64,000 nucleotides of DNA from Rotaria macrura. Taxonomy: Eukaryota; Rotifera; Eurotatoria; Philodinida; Philodinidae. Shown piece after piece: positions 1 to 17,964 of this stretch (positions within the stretch are counted from its first letter, which is position 1; every line of letters starts with the position of its first letter). The notes under the pieces were generated by a model. It saw only the letters and a list, made by a program, of their open reading frames with translations, was not told the origin of the DNA and did no database searches. A program made the position numbers and the translations under genes. The stretch spans positions 1 to 64,000 of the forward strand of contig OENT01000708.1 in assembly GCA_900239685.1 (NCBI GenBank), given 5' to 3'.

Positions 1-1283
<1,283 letters not shown>

Positions 1284-2159
1284 ACCATAAAAGATCAAAA
1301 GACGGTTACAACATTTTTTGAAACTAAGAAAATCATTTTTCGAAAAAACTAATTTTTTTTCGCTTTCTAAAAGAAATGTCCCTTAATGTGGCCGGTGCAA
1401 GTGTGAAATCAGAGCGGAAGAAAACAGTCACCGATACACTGACAAAATGGTGGGTGTGGCTGTGTCCTATGGGTGTTGGCGTGGGTTTCGGTGTGGGTGT
1501 GGCTGTGTATGTGAGTGAGCGTACAATTGTGTCTGTGTAATTGTAGTTCTAGGTGCTCGTTTGAGCGTCGGCCTGGAGCTCCATCTTTCCTTCTCGCACT
1601 AGTGGCACGCATACCAACAGCTGCACTCAGAATCACCTCCAGTCTCATATCTTAACCGAAAGCCACACCCATATTCACACCTATACCCACACCCCCACCC
1701 ATTTGTGAATTCCAGTGTGGAAAGAGTCCTTCAAGGGAGTGTTGGTATGGATGGAGTGTAGTTTTTTAGCCTATTTCCAATCATAGTCGTCTTCAACATT
1801 CACACCCACAACCACACCCTGACAGTCTGAAGTTCATGTTATTATTTGCAGTTCATTCTAATTAGTTGGTTACTCTTTCACAATAGATTATATTGCTCGT
1901 ATGTGTGCAAAAGCAAACTTTTTTATTCAGATCAATAGTGATATTTAAAAAAGACCCTCTCGAGCATTATGTGTATTGATTTAAAGAGTGAACATGGCTA
2001 TACCATTGATAACAAAATCAGCTCTTTTACTTAAACTTTAACGGAGATATTCAAATTTTTCTCGACAAAGTGACTTTTGGGCTACCCTCGAGAGTCAATG
2101 GCGTTGGTCGAATGTTTGAGACGATGAAAGAAAGATTTAAGAATTTTTTATGATTATTG
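1284..2159. other. Intergenic, with TGTGGG-like GT-rich tracts
   Basis: No gene is supported here. The segment is notable for degenerate GT-rich runs at 1449-1464 and 1490-1507 (GTGGGTGTGGCTGTG type) and the complementary AC-rich runs at about 1660-1700 and 1798-1820. An open frame on the minus strand through 1409-1648 is a by-product of the repeats (His/Thr-rich) and is not credible as a protein. The two flanking genes point towards each other. Confidence 0.6.
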
Positions 2160-2984
2160 CTAACTATTTTCTTGCGGGTTTAATAAAACTCGTGAAATTT
2201 CTACTTTTGGCACTGCTGATGTTTTAGGAGAAAAATATTTCTTGAGAAATGCTAGCACATATAATATAATGGTTTGATCAGATATCGAACTGTGATCGTC
2301 CTCCGATAATAAGACCAGTAGTGTTTTTTCAGTAAACTGCAATGAATTGTATAATATTTGCGATTGTTGAAAAGATATCAAATCATTACATGCTCCATGA
2401 ATGAATAGTATGGGACATCGAATATGTTTCATTGCTTCAAGATTATTCCATTGTGGAATACTGAGTAACATTGAAAATAAGCCGATTTTTTCTCCGATCA
2501 AATTACTCAACAATGTATGAGGCGATTGTAGAATGACTCCACCGATTGGCTTAGTAGAAGCAAGATGACACGCGGTACCAGTTCCAAGTGAATGCCCATA
2601 GACGAGAATTTGATTGGTTGGCCATTGGAGCGTATCACGAACAAACAAAAATGCACGTTCGGCATGATTATTAATTGTATTTTCATTGAGCTCCTCGAAT
2701 CCTGCGTACAAACCATACGAAGGATACTCAAATATTAGAAAATGCGCCTGAAGTCCCTGACTCAATGCGCTCAGTCTCATGTCCATATTACCAAGATTAT
2801 CAGCGTTACCATGACACCAGATAATAAAAAATTTCGCTTCATGCATTGGTGAATAAAGCATTGATGGTATTTGAGATGGCTTAATCTCTTCTAAACTAGC
2901 TGGAATCCAGAAAAGATTATCTTTGTGCGACGTCAACGAATAATAGGGTGGATGCGGCACTGGAAAGATTAGTTTTTCGAGCAT
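2160..2984 (-). CDS. Alpha/beta hydrolase of the ABHD17/ABHD13 type, single exon
   Basis: A 274-residue intronless frame. It has the serine-hydrolase fold signature in order: oxyanion region CHGNADN (58-64), nucleophile elbow GHSLG with Ser132, acid in HGACNDL with Asp201, and catalytic His231 in EDDHSS. Strand and loop spacing and the phrase EYPSYGLYAG match the ABHD17/ABHD13/BEM46 group, whose better known members are depalmitoylases or membrane-associated hydrolases. Unlike ABHD17 there is no N-terminal Cys cluster for palmitoylation and no transmembrane anchor, so a soluble enzyme is likely; the substrate cannot be predicted. The absence of introns contrasts with most genes in this window and would fit retroposition or horizontal gain, but short hydrolases are often intronless. 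ATG at 2984 is the only sensible start. Confidence 0.85.
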   Translation of the reverse strand: MLEKLIFPVPHPPYYSLTSHKDNLFWIPASLEEIKPSQIPSMLYSPMHEAKFFIIWCHGNADNLGNMDMRLSALSQGLQAHFLIFEYPSYGLYAGFEELNENTINNHAERAFLFVRDTLQWPTNQILVYGHSLGTGTACHLASTKPIGGVILQSPHTLLSNLIGEKIGLFSMLLSIPQWNNLEAMKHIRCPILFIHGACNDLISFQQSQILYNSLQFTEKTLLVLLSEDDHSSISDQTIILYVLAFLKKYFSPKTSAVPKVEISRVLLNPQENS

Positions 2985-5900
2985 TATATTTGAAATGTAA
3001 ATGATGAGTACGAGAAATAAAGTCTAAACAATATTTAAAGGCATATTAATATAGATGTTTGAAAATCGATATTGTGAGATTTGCAGAATAAGTCCATTTT
3101 GATTTCGTTAGCAGGTAAATTATCACATGTTGACAAAAATGACAAAGGACCCGAAATATTGATATATTCAACTAGATACTTGGAAGATGAAAATGATTTC
3201 GAGAAACATGACTTGATTGCAGAAAAAAAATCTCCATACTAGTTATTAGTTTCACGTAAAGTAAGCAAGATACAAATTACATGAAATGTCTGATACAATT
3301 CGGAATAGCGTTTTAAGATTGATTCATCTAATTTTTCTCAGCTATCATCAAAAGCAAACATATATGTTGTTCCAAGAAATTGTCCTGTTGAACCGATCAA
3401 AACTATCAAAAGTAGTTGATCTCGGATCTGAAAGTCGGGTCTTTAAAAATAACTGAGTCTAGGTCAATGGTATGATCAAGTGGGTGACAAATGGACAATT
3501 ACCCCTTTCATTTCGAGATTTGCCCATTGAAATATTATGTTTTTAGAGTAGTTTATTTATCTTTAAATTAGATGGCAACTGTAGTTTTTTTCGTCCGCAA
3601 GAATCACACATGCATATGAATTCTTGAATTGTTCGTTCTCTAAAGAATTAAGAAGAGAAGAAAGAATCACTTTTAATATTTTGACTGTAATTCAATTACT
3701 TAGACTTAAAAATGATTGTCTGTCTACAATGAAACAAAATAGACTTGCTGTTGGATATTTTTATAGAGATCGTGATATTAATCCAGACGAAATATTAAAA
3801 TTATACATACAAATGTGTCTTCGTCGTCTTGATTTTAGTATTTTAAGTTGAAATATAAATGCTCTAAACAGAGACATTACAAATAAGCTAAAACGCATAC
3901 ACATTCGGCTTCAACCTAAGATCAAAGTTTCCATATTTGATTGAAAGGATCTAATTTCATTTTAGTTTTGTGTGTTTTTTACGCTATCAGTATTTCGGAC
4001 CAAAACATTTTTCGCCCATCAATAAAAATTTTGTGCATCGCTTTTTTTCACGCAATAGAAGTTTGCACATTGAACTAAAAATCTGGGTTACGCTACTGAT
4101 CTCGATCCTTTTTTATATCAGCAATACATAATAGATTTTCTATATAATTGTCTATCATTTTTCTGCAAAGGCCTAGCATATAGAGAAAATGTCTTAAGTT
4201 TCAGTAAGTATCTGTTGATAATTTTTATTAGGGTTCTATTGATAATGAGTTTATGGGCAGTTGAAACTGAAACCGTCATACAAATTGCTTCTCTTTTTTG
4301 ACTAAAACGAAGATTTGTATATAGAAACATTTATGCAATGCGCCCATGTTTTCTTATGAATCGCACTGAAATTTTTAATAAGCTATTTTCATTCAAACTT
4401 CGATGATATTATTGAAAAATCGCCTTGAATTACCACAAGATTTTGGATTTTGATGGAATCCATCAAATCTCATCTCTCTTTTTGTGAAATATGATAGATA
4501 ATGGTTATTCAAAATGAATTCATCCTTCATTAGTCAAGCACTAACATAACTAAATGCTTTTATAACTCAAATCGTATCATTATGGACGCGTTAAAATGCT
4601 TCATTATATTCATGAGTGACTTAGAAGAGGTCATATTCCCGAAGTGAATAGCTCTATCGTGTAGAAAATGCCGATTATTTTATTGTGAAACTTGAAAAAA
4701 CCTTGGCCATATATTTTACTCATACACGTTCAAAGTCAGGACTGATTTGCACTAAAAATTACTTATATTATTTACAGAGTCTCGATTGAGAAGAATTTTA
4801 CCTTAATTACTTTCTAATTAATGCTGTACTTCATGTACAATTGATACAACTTACTCCTGTGTATAGTATCTTTAAGATCCATTTTTTACAAACCATCTTA
4901 TTTCACTGATTGGAGAGTAAGAGTTGAATCTAAAAAGGATTGATAGAAGAACCGAAAATGCCAAAAAGTAACAATTGAAATCATGCTTAACACTTTCCAG
5001 AAGTCAAACGTTGACGATAATGAGCTATGTAGAATATATGTGAATTGAGAAAAGAAGAGACTGTAATATAGTAGGTTGAATTTAGTAGCAAGGTCTGTTA
5101 AAACTTAAATGGATGAATATGAGTGACTAGTTGAGTAGTGCTTATCAAGAAAACTCCAGTTATGTGGAACGCTATCCAGACCGATTCTTACTTGCAATTA
5201 CTTTCGACATTCTACATTCTATATAAAGAAACTCTACCATTTTTCGAATTCTGTAACTTTAGTTAGAGATATGAAAAAGAATTGGCTTCATCATTCGATA
5301 GAGTATGCTGGGTTCTACTTGGAACCAATGTTTCCAATAGAAATCTAAAACAAAATGTACATGAAAATTTTACTTATACGAGCAAAGTGTACAGAAACCA
5401 ATTTTTTTCGATCTAGAAAACAGAAAATGATGTTCGTTGTGCAGGGATCAGTATAAATTGAGGGTTAGAAAGCAAGTAAGTATTGGCGTTGAATGTGTAG
5501 GTCACGTGCCCAAAAAATGTTCACTGAGACTTCCTCCGAGTTTTGGACCAACCCTGCCACTCCAACTCCTCTGCACTCCCTTGTAATTAAAGGATAAATA
5601 GACATACTTTTTCATAATCTCACACATTATTTCACCAAAAATGAGAAGAAAACGGCTTGGTGCTACAAAAGCAATTGAGAGATCACAATCTACTATCTTA
5701 TACAGTTGTTGAGGTGTTTTTCGGAATCAAAGTCTAAATGCTTTTTGCAAAGCATACTGTGTGCACTTTGCTTTTGAGAGCAAGTGCAAATCAAAATTTA
5801 AATTAGAAGTGGTAGATGTTCTGTACATTTTTCTCCGGCTTGGTACACCTGCTATTGTAAACACTGCTTGGAACACTGAACATGACAAGCGAAATGTTCT

Positions 5901-7400
5901 TGATGCGATACAAACACATGAAAGAAAGGAAAAGAAATCATGACAACCACAATAATATTGCATTAGTGTACTTTTTTTATTTCTTTTGTTTCTTCGTTGT
6001 AAACTTGCTGTTTTTGTTGGTAGTCCGAATTATTCCCTCTTCGCGTATCATTTTTTTTTACCAAAAATTACCTAGTCAAATACCAATCATTTTACACTCG
6101 ATTTTTCTCCAACTAGTGACTACTGATAAACTCAATATTTACCAACTCAATTGGTAAACATGAAGTGGTTGTGGGTGTCAATATTTTCTTATTTCCTCTG
6201 TTCGTCGACACCCACATCCTCTCACCGCAGAGCCATAAAACATTTTTAAAAAATTCTGAAAGAATCAACTTCTAAACGTAGAATCATAAACCTTTTATTG
6301 CGAAGGAGTAGCACAATCTATCGCTTTTCGTAGAGTAGGAAATCGTTTCAACAAACTGGTGCAAGAATCAACCTCTAAACGTAGAATAATGGTCTGTTTC
6401 TGAGAAGAGTAGATTATTCTACCCAGAAAGACATAATGATATACTCTTCAAGCGAAAAAGTAGAATAAAAAATCCAAAATCCTGGTGGTGGACAATGATC
6501 TACTGTCATCTGTTGCACAGCATACTCTTGCAATAAAATCTTAGAAAAAGAAACCATTATGTAACCTATATAAACCCATAGAATGTTCATAAACTCATAC
6601 TTATATAAACGCTCCGATTAGTAAACATTTAAAGGGTTCATCACATAGGAATAAGCCCTCGAAGGGTTTATACGCGAGTTATTTCAGTAAAGGGATAGAT
6701 CATTCCATGGATACTTTTTTCAGTACACCCACACCCTCACTACTGTCTATTTATAGCGTCGATGGAAACTGGAAATTTCCTTCTTTGAGAATCTAAATAT
6801 ACCTCTGAATCTCATAAAGAAAACAAGATTCTTTTTGCGCTCAGCCTAACTATGTAATCATGTAGCTACAAAGCAGTTCCGTGCCAAAGAATTGTGACTT
6901 CAAATGTCATTGAATGTTGCCATGAATCACAAAGACAAGATATGAAATAAAAAAACAGTCGATTTCATTTTAAGAATAATGTGGTTCTAAAGCAATATTC
7001 TTTTGCTAATTGATTTTTTCGTGTTATCGAGGAAATAACAGAATGAAGCTAATTTTTCTCCTATTTGTTAAAATAGATCGTATTCGAAAAATGAAAAAGT
7101 AAGAGTTTTCAGGAATATGAAAATTTGGCAATATATTTGATAAGGTGATAGAATTTCATATTGCATAAAAATCCCATTCGTAGTTCTGATAGCACTCTCG
7201 AGGTAGATGTCATCACAAAAGGAAACCATTCATCATTCGAAGATTTCTAGCAAATGGTATAAATCATTTACGATACACATAGACCTATACGAAGACTCGA
7301 ATTCGAAAAACGACTACTTATCTAATCCTTTCATGAACAATAATCTTCTTTATATGCAGATATAGATTTTTCGAGAGAAAAAAATTATCATCAATCAAAC
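2985..7400. other. Long intergenic region, no gene supported
   Basis: About 4.4 kb without a convincing gene. Short open frames (for example 3624-3851 +, 75 residues, ending RRLDFSILS) match nothing I recognise and have no convincing splice partners. A 24-nt near-identical direct repeat (AGAATCAAC.TCTAAACGTAGAAT) occurs at 6261-6284 and 6364-6387. TGTGGG/CCCACA-like short tracts lie at about 6165-6178, 6208-6218 and 6724-6740. Confidence 0.5.
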
Positions 7401-8147
7401 ATGGCAAACCTTTTATCCGTCAATACAAGTACAATGGAAGAGAAGCCAATTTATTTAGAACGAACACGAGCAAAACTAGAACTTGCTAAAAATGTTCATG
7501 AGAAATTCGAAGTAAAACTTTGTAATGTAGAATTTATGATTCATCCAAATGTTTTCAATCCGGCTATATTTTTTGGTACGGAATTTCTAGCCAAAGAATT
7601 AATTTCAATCATTTCTGAATTTGGTGAGCAACCACTTAAATTTCTTGACATCGGAACAGGTGCTGGCTACATGCCAATATTAGCTGTTTTAAACGGTGCA
7701 TCACATGCTACATGCACTGACATTAATAACGATGCCCTTGAGAACACAAACGAAAATGTTATTAAACACAATCTAACCGATCGAATTACAATTCAATACA
7801 GCGATGTTTTTAGTTCGTTAAATTCTAATGATAAATTTGACATCATTTTCTGGAATCATCCATTTGGTCATGCTAAGAAACACGTAGAAGAATTAGAATT
7901 ACTTGAACGTGCACTCATCGATCCGTTTTATCAATCTCTTGATAATTATTTAAAAAATGCCGACGCCTATCTGTATCCTAATAAGGGAAGACTCTTCATT
8001 GGATTTTCAACTACAGCTGGTTATCCACAAATATTTGAATCAATTGCAAAAAAATACAATTGGAGTGTTTGTCTTCGGAATGAGATAAAATCAGATACAA
8101 GTCCCATCATGCAGATGGGTATGTATGAACTAGTAAAAATTCAATAA
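7401..8147 (+). CDS. Class I SAM-dependent methyltransferase, HemK/PrmA-like, single exon
   Basis: A 248-residue frame without introns. The Rossmann SAM-binding motif I is FLDIGTGAGY (81-90), followed by the acidic ribose-binding turn CTDINNDA (Asp107) and motif IV NHPF (152-155), a variant of the (N/D)PP(Y/F) motif found in methyltransferases that modify a planar nitrogen in protein glutamines, bases or rRNA. The N-terminal IHPNVFNPAIFFGTEFLA resembles the stretch ahead of motif I in bacterial PrmC/PrmA-like enzymes (F.P..F.GT). The target is unknown. Bacterial-like architecture and lack of introns make horizontal acquisition possible, and bdelloids are known for this, but it is only an inference. 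The ATG at 7401 follows an A-rich leader; AATAAA-type signals lie immediately after the stop (8145-8155). Confidence 0.8.
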   Translation: MANLLSVNTSTMEEKPIYLERTRAKLELAKNVHEKFEVKLCNVEFMIHPNVFNPAIFFGTEFLAKELISIISEFGEQPLKFLDIGTGAGYMPILAVLNGASHATCTDINNDALENTNENVIKHNLTDRITIQYSDVFSSLNSNDKFDIIFWNHPFGHAKKHVEELELLERALIDPFYQSLDNYLKNADAYLYPNKGRLFIGFSTTAGYPQIFESIAKKYNWSVCLRNEIKSDTSPIMQMGMYELVKIQ

Positions 8148-8484
8148 AATAAAACCTAAGGCGATCATTATGTCTTTCAAAGCTTCGTACTTTTATTCAC
8201 TAAAAATATAATCAAATGTGCTGGATTTATGCTTGTGTTTCTATTGAGATTTATTGCAAATGCAAACGAACCATTTATGATAAAAAGAAGAAAAAGCTGA
8301 GATTAAATATGAGAAAGAAAAATACGAAGTAGTAATGAATATATCAACAAAAATAACAACAACAATAACGGTACATGATAATGTAATGATTTGAATAATG
8401 ATTTTTTTTTCTTGCTAAGATTCAAATATGAGAAAACAAACTTGCCACGAAAAACGTCCATAGCTTAGTTTCTTATTAACGAAC
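8148..8484. other. Short intergenic gap between convergent genes
   Basis: AT-rich spacer of about 340 bp between the stop codons of the methyltransferase (+) and GFAT (-). It should hold both 3' UTRs. I see no other feature. Confidence 0.6.
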
Positions 8485-12993
<4,509 letters not shown>

Positions 12994-15992
12994 TGCTTTT
13001 ATTACTGTTTAGTGGCAATCAAAAATGAAATCTGAAAGAAGAAGAAAAAAAACAACAAACTTAGGTGGCACCAGTTGAAAACGAACTGATAATGATGATG
13101 TAGGAGTAAGTCGCGCGACTAGTCTAATACGTGGCACAAACGAATTCGAAGGCGATCGATAGCTTTCTGCGTTTCTTTGCTTTTCCTTTGTGTACAAGTT
13201 GATGACGACATAGGCATGATTTATGAAGCAGAAAAGAGAAGAAAAATATGCACGCCAATCTACACATCGACATGTTTATATTTAGTTGTTTTTTTTTCTT
13301 CTTATCAACCAATGTCATATTAATTCAAAACTTATGTTTTTTTTAAACTGTTAAATAATGTATATTTGATCGAAATTTCATTGAATTATATCTGAATCAT
13401 TGTCAAATATTCGAATAATATGCTAGCAAACATCTGATTATTAGAATGTACGTGAAAAAGATAACTAAGCAGATGAAACCAATGACAAACAAATATGTGC
13501 CAAAAAAATTGATCGATAAATATTTACAGAGTACGTATAGATGATTGTCAAGTAAATCTATTACATTTGTTTTACTCATCTACACGATGTTCTCTTGGAA
13601 GACAACAGTTGAGATTCAATTGGAATAATTTATTATTAAAGTATTGCCGAAAAGAAAATGAATTCTTTTCGATGAAATAAGAAAGATTAATTTCAATGTG
13701 TTACTTCGAATATCATCGCATAATAGATGCAGACACTTCTTTTCAATAAAATTCAAAGTTTTTAAGTAGCGATTAAATCAAAAGAAGTATTCAATGACTA
13801 CAAAACACAATAGACATGCATAGGTTGACCTTTCATAAAACAAGAAAGGTTATTATATCTAATCCATTAGTAACTAAAGAAAAACTTATCCGGACAAGGA
13901 AAAATTTAGTGGAAATAGTTTATCATAATTATTTAGACGAATAGTAAAAAAATGTTCTTATTCAAGGATTTGATCGATTAGTCATGAATGTTTTAGTTAA
14001 CGCTTACACTCTTCTTTAAGGTTAAATAAAGGCTGCACACTCATGTAAAAAGAGTAGAAAGAATAATACTTATGCAATGCGAAATATGATTGTTATTTTT
14101 TCTTCTTTCGAATTTCTCTAGTTACAATCGAGATGTGTAAAACTCATCTGAAAAAAGCAATACATTCATTTTTGTCTTTCTCACAAATGAACATGTACCA
14201 TAAACGATGATGAAAACATAATCGCCCACATGTCGATGCATAGCCTTCAATTTACGTGTGTCCTAGACACTATTTCAAGTTCAAAAATTAAAGTCTAAAA
14301 AAACAAAAAGCAGTTTTCTATTAACTGTGAATGAAAAAAGCATTTACAACATATGACGTTTTTCTTATCAATATTTCTTAAAAAATCGATCGTATTACAT
14401 ATTCTAGAAAATTCTACAATAGGGATCATTCCAGTTTACATAGGAAACGAACGATATTGAACATTTTCAAATCAAGACTAGAACTAGTCTAAAGGAAATC
14501 GATGCTAGTTAAGATGAATCAATTATTGATCTAATGTCATGCACAAGCAAATCTTTATTTTATTTAGTAGAAACAAAAGAACTTTTTGATTACTTAAAAA
14601 TAACTGATGCTTGTAAATAGCAATTTTATAAAAACGTGATATCGAACTCAACTATAACTTGAATTGTCTCAAGAACTACTGTCTAAGTAAAACGAACTTT
14701 TGTCTCAAATAGATTTTTTTGAAAATGAGGATGACATGGTAAAACGAAAAGCCTTGAACATATAGCACACAAGTATAATTATTCAATCGCATTCGACACT
14801 AACAAACCAACATTGATGATGAAAAATTCTCCTCACCCAGGTGAATGAATCCTATCGGATTTTATAAGATCCAACGGAATATTTATATTTTGTTATTTGG
14901 ATACGATCTAGTATCTGGAGCGAACACTAGAGATTGGTCAAAGCCCTATGACGGGTTGCATTGGATGACAATGCTAGAGATATGACTGTCGGAATGGTTC
15001 TCCTGGGCGTAGTAGAGTATTTTGTAAAGACTTTATGGATCAGATATATTCTCTTGTTAGCGAAGCCCCGTTGGTGCCAAAATGTGGAACTCACTTATCT
15101 ATAGCTTCATATGCTAATAGAAAACACAAAAAATGTAATATGACGAATTTTTTCGCTTCGTCTTTCTCTGATAGGCGCCCTATTTTTCATTTTCATTGTT
15201 GCTATTCACTCGTTAGTTTCCATTTTTCTTATTAAAAATATTAGAAGAAGCGGCAAATAATGCTGTGATATATGATAATAATACAATGCTGATTGTTACG
15301 TCTGCAATGGATTCATACACTGGTTTCTATGGTCTGTAATGGGGGGGAGGTGGAACCCCCTTGGGGACGTCTGGACTCAGTGACCTTGTCTGTAACCGGC
15401 GGGTGGGGAGCATTAAATTAAAGTCTTCTTGCATGATACATCTACTTACTGTCACTCTGTAATTCAAGAAGAACACAAACTATGATTTAATCGTTTTGCA
15501 ACACATATATTTATTATACTAACAATAGAATACATTGACGAATTAAAAAGATTGAAGCGATTTTCTTACTATTTAGTTATATCTAATAAATTATTCATTA
15601 GCCTAGTTCAAACAAAGATAGGTTTCTATCAAAGAATTCTCTATCATCAAGACAAAAATAAAATTCAATTCAATTCGTGGATATATTATGGTCAACAATT
15701 AAATTATATCGTAGTGAATGTTTCTAGAATTTTTCATAGCCTTATTTCTGACTGATATGAAATACTCAATAAATCTTTTACATACCAAAATTATCCTAAA
15801 AATAGTTCTTTTGGCTTTCGTATAGAAAATACATGCATAAAAATAATAAATAAAGTCAATAGATTCGTTTTTCGTTTCATAGTTTTTTATTCTTAACGGT
15901 TCAAAACAAGAATCGTTATATGCATTTTGTTTTGTTTTCTTTTCTTATTGTTTTTCTTTCTTATACACGCAGAGAACGATCGAAAAATTTTT
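12994..15992. other. Intergenic region, no gene supported; contains a GC-rich island
   Basis: About 3 kb between GFAT and RPS3A, both on the minus strand. Near 13030 the minus strand reads TTCTTTCAG about 30 nt ahead of the GFAT ATG, a candidate 5' UTR or trans-splice acceptor. Most of the rest is featureless AT-rich sequence. The interval 15330-15415 is strikingly GC-rich, with G7 and a CCCCC tract, against the local background. Open frames such as 15552-15755 (+) match nothing I know. Confidence 0.5.
15886..15891 (-). terminator. Candidate polyadenylation signal for RPS3A
   Basis: AATAAA on the minus strand about 100 nt downstream of the RPS3A stop codon. Position and sequence fit; usage is not shown. 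Confidence 0.5.
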
Positions 15993-17152
15993 TTAAACTG
16001 AGGTTTGTACTGGTGGTTCATAACCGTCGCTACGTTCAACTTGTTGACCATTTTCACCAACAGTTACAGTGGTATGACTTTCACCATGCATTTCCATAAG
16101 ACGAGCAACTAGTTACAGAAAAAGAAGATAAGATTCAATAAATAATTCTAAGAAAATTTATTTTACCATCAAATTTCGGTTTTTTAAGTACTTTGACTTT
16201 TCGAACGTTAACATTTTGTAATGGATAAATACCCCGACAAGCTTTTTCGATTTCTGATCCAATGCTATTTGGGATACTAAATCGATAGAAATCAAAAAAA
16301 AGTTTTTTAAAAAAAAACATCAAAACTAAACATAATTCTTACAGTTTGTTAACAACTTCTTTAAGTTCACTACCACCAATATCACGTGTCATTATTTCGG
16401 TCATTTTCTTACGAATGGCTTTGATCTAATTATCGAAAGACAATGTTTATTTCAAAGCAAGTTTTTCGAAAAAAACAAACTTGTGTATGTTGAGCATAGG
16501 ATGTTTTACGAATTTGACCGCGCATTTTCATGGTGAAACCAATACAAAACACACGTAAAAGATAACCATCAGATGTACGAATATCAGCTTGAGCTTCAAT
16601 TAATGTCTTGGAAAATTTAAAGACACAAAAATAGCGATGAAAGATTTTATGTGTGTTCGTTGTTCGATTTACCTGCCATTTTTTGACAAGCATACGTAGA
16701 CGATCGGTTGTAATGTCCATACCATGAAAATTAGTTAGACAATGACGACCTTGTACATCTTCACAGATGAGTTTGAATTTACGATAGCTATCTTCATCGT
16801 CGAGTTTAATTAAATCACCAAGTGATGCTTCAAATACACGACCTTTCAAAGCATCCGAAGCGATTTCTATACAAATGGAAATACACATGAATACATCGTT
16901 TATTTCGACAATATGAACATATACTTGTGCCGGTTGTTCGTGTTACAAGTGTTCGACCAATGGTACGTGTTTCGAAATTAGCTGGTGCCTTAATATCGTA
17001 CCAATCTTTTTTGGAAAAAGGATCAGAACTGTAAGAAAATGAGTAGATTATAAAATTCGAAAGATGAATTGTTCTCGTTTAATAACATACATTTTCTTTT
17101 TGCCACCCTTTTTGCCACCTTTCGTGAGACGTTTGTTCTTGCCGATGGCCAT
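15993..17152 (-). CDS. RPS3A: 40S ribosomal protein eS1 (RPS3A), 7 exons
   Basis: Exons in transcript order: 17152-17091, 17028-16925, 16866-16673, 16606-16481, 16425-16343, 16276-16167, 16108-15993. All joins are in phase over GT-AG introns and give 264 residues, the same length as human RPS3A. Diagnostic stretches: [20 protein letters not shown] at the N-terminus, [28 protein letters not shown](R)[35 protein letters not shown], and [13 protein letters not shown] at the C-terminus. It is a structural component of the small subunit near the mRNA exit region and eIF3 contact surface. All parts look intact. A pyrimidine-CAAG site about 20 nt ahead of the ATG could be a 5' UTR or trans-splice acceptor. 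Confidence 0.97.
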
Positions 17153-17232
17153 TTTTTTAATGTTTTATCTTGAAGATTGAAAAACATATGAATCTCATTT
17201 CTAATGAAAATCTTTGTTTTTTTTTATAGCAG

Positions 17233-17573
17233 TCGAATCTCAGTCCCGTCTTGAATACACTTTATCATAGAATATAGAATCGTGTAAAGTTTTATCATCA
17301 TCGATATCGACTGACTTATTCTACAATTGCTTTGTTATTGTCATCACTCTGTATATGCTTTCTCGATGTTCTGTACATATTTGTATTCGTTTTTCATATG
17401 AAACGTACAAATACAATGTAGAATAAGTTAATATCAATCGAATCTCAGTCCCGTCTTGAATACACTTTATCATGGAATATAGAATCGTGTAAAGTTTTAT
17501 CATCATCGATATCGATTGATTTATTTGTATATATTAACTTATTCTATATTGTATTTGTATGTTTCATATGAAA
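17233..17573. repeat. Composite repeat: ~78 bp direct repeat with interleaved inverted repeat
   Basis: The unit beginning TCGAATCTCAGTCCCGTC at 17233-17310 recurs at 17438-17515 with only a few differences. An inverted pair also brackets the second unit: 17392-17437 (CATATGAAAC.GTACAAATAC...GTTAATAT) and about 17527-17573, its reverse complement. No coding capacity. It could be a mobile-element remnant or a local rearrangement upstream of RPS3A. Confidence 0.75.
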
Positions 17574-17964
17574 ACGAGAAGAAAAAGAAAAGTGTACAAC
17601 GTCGAATGAATACAGAGTTATGCCAATAACAAAAGCAAACAAGATATGAACGAGAAATAGTCGAAAATAATTTTCACACACTAGTTAATCCAAGAAATAA
17701 ATTTTGGATCAGTCCATAGTAACATTTATGTGTCCTCCTTTAAACAAACATCCGTAAAATGTTTTATGTTAAACATTTATGCATATGTTCTATTCTACGT
17801 AACTGATTGGTTTAGATATTTTCCTTACGACGTCGGAAGACGAAAGAATAACATTAACACGACATAAATATGTGTTTTTTTTATAATCATCTGCTTTTTT
17901 TGTTTCTTTCTTAAACGAGAAAATCAATTGTTTTGACATATAGATTTTCTTGACTATCCTTCAG
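17574..17964. other. Upstream region of the TMED gene
   Basis: AT-rich spacer between divergent genes RPS3A (-) and TMED (+). The last bases before the TMED ATG are CTATCCTTCAG, a good 3' splice site directly abutting the start codon. Confidence 0.5.

Noticed and set aside
1409..1648. 79-codon minus-strand frame rich in His and Thr
   Set aside because: It is a by-product of the GT-rich repeats on the other strand and shows no domain or splice partners.
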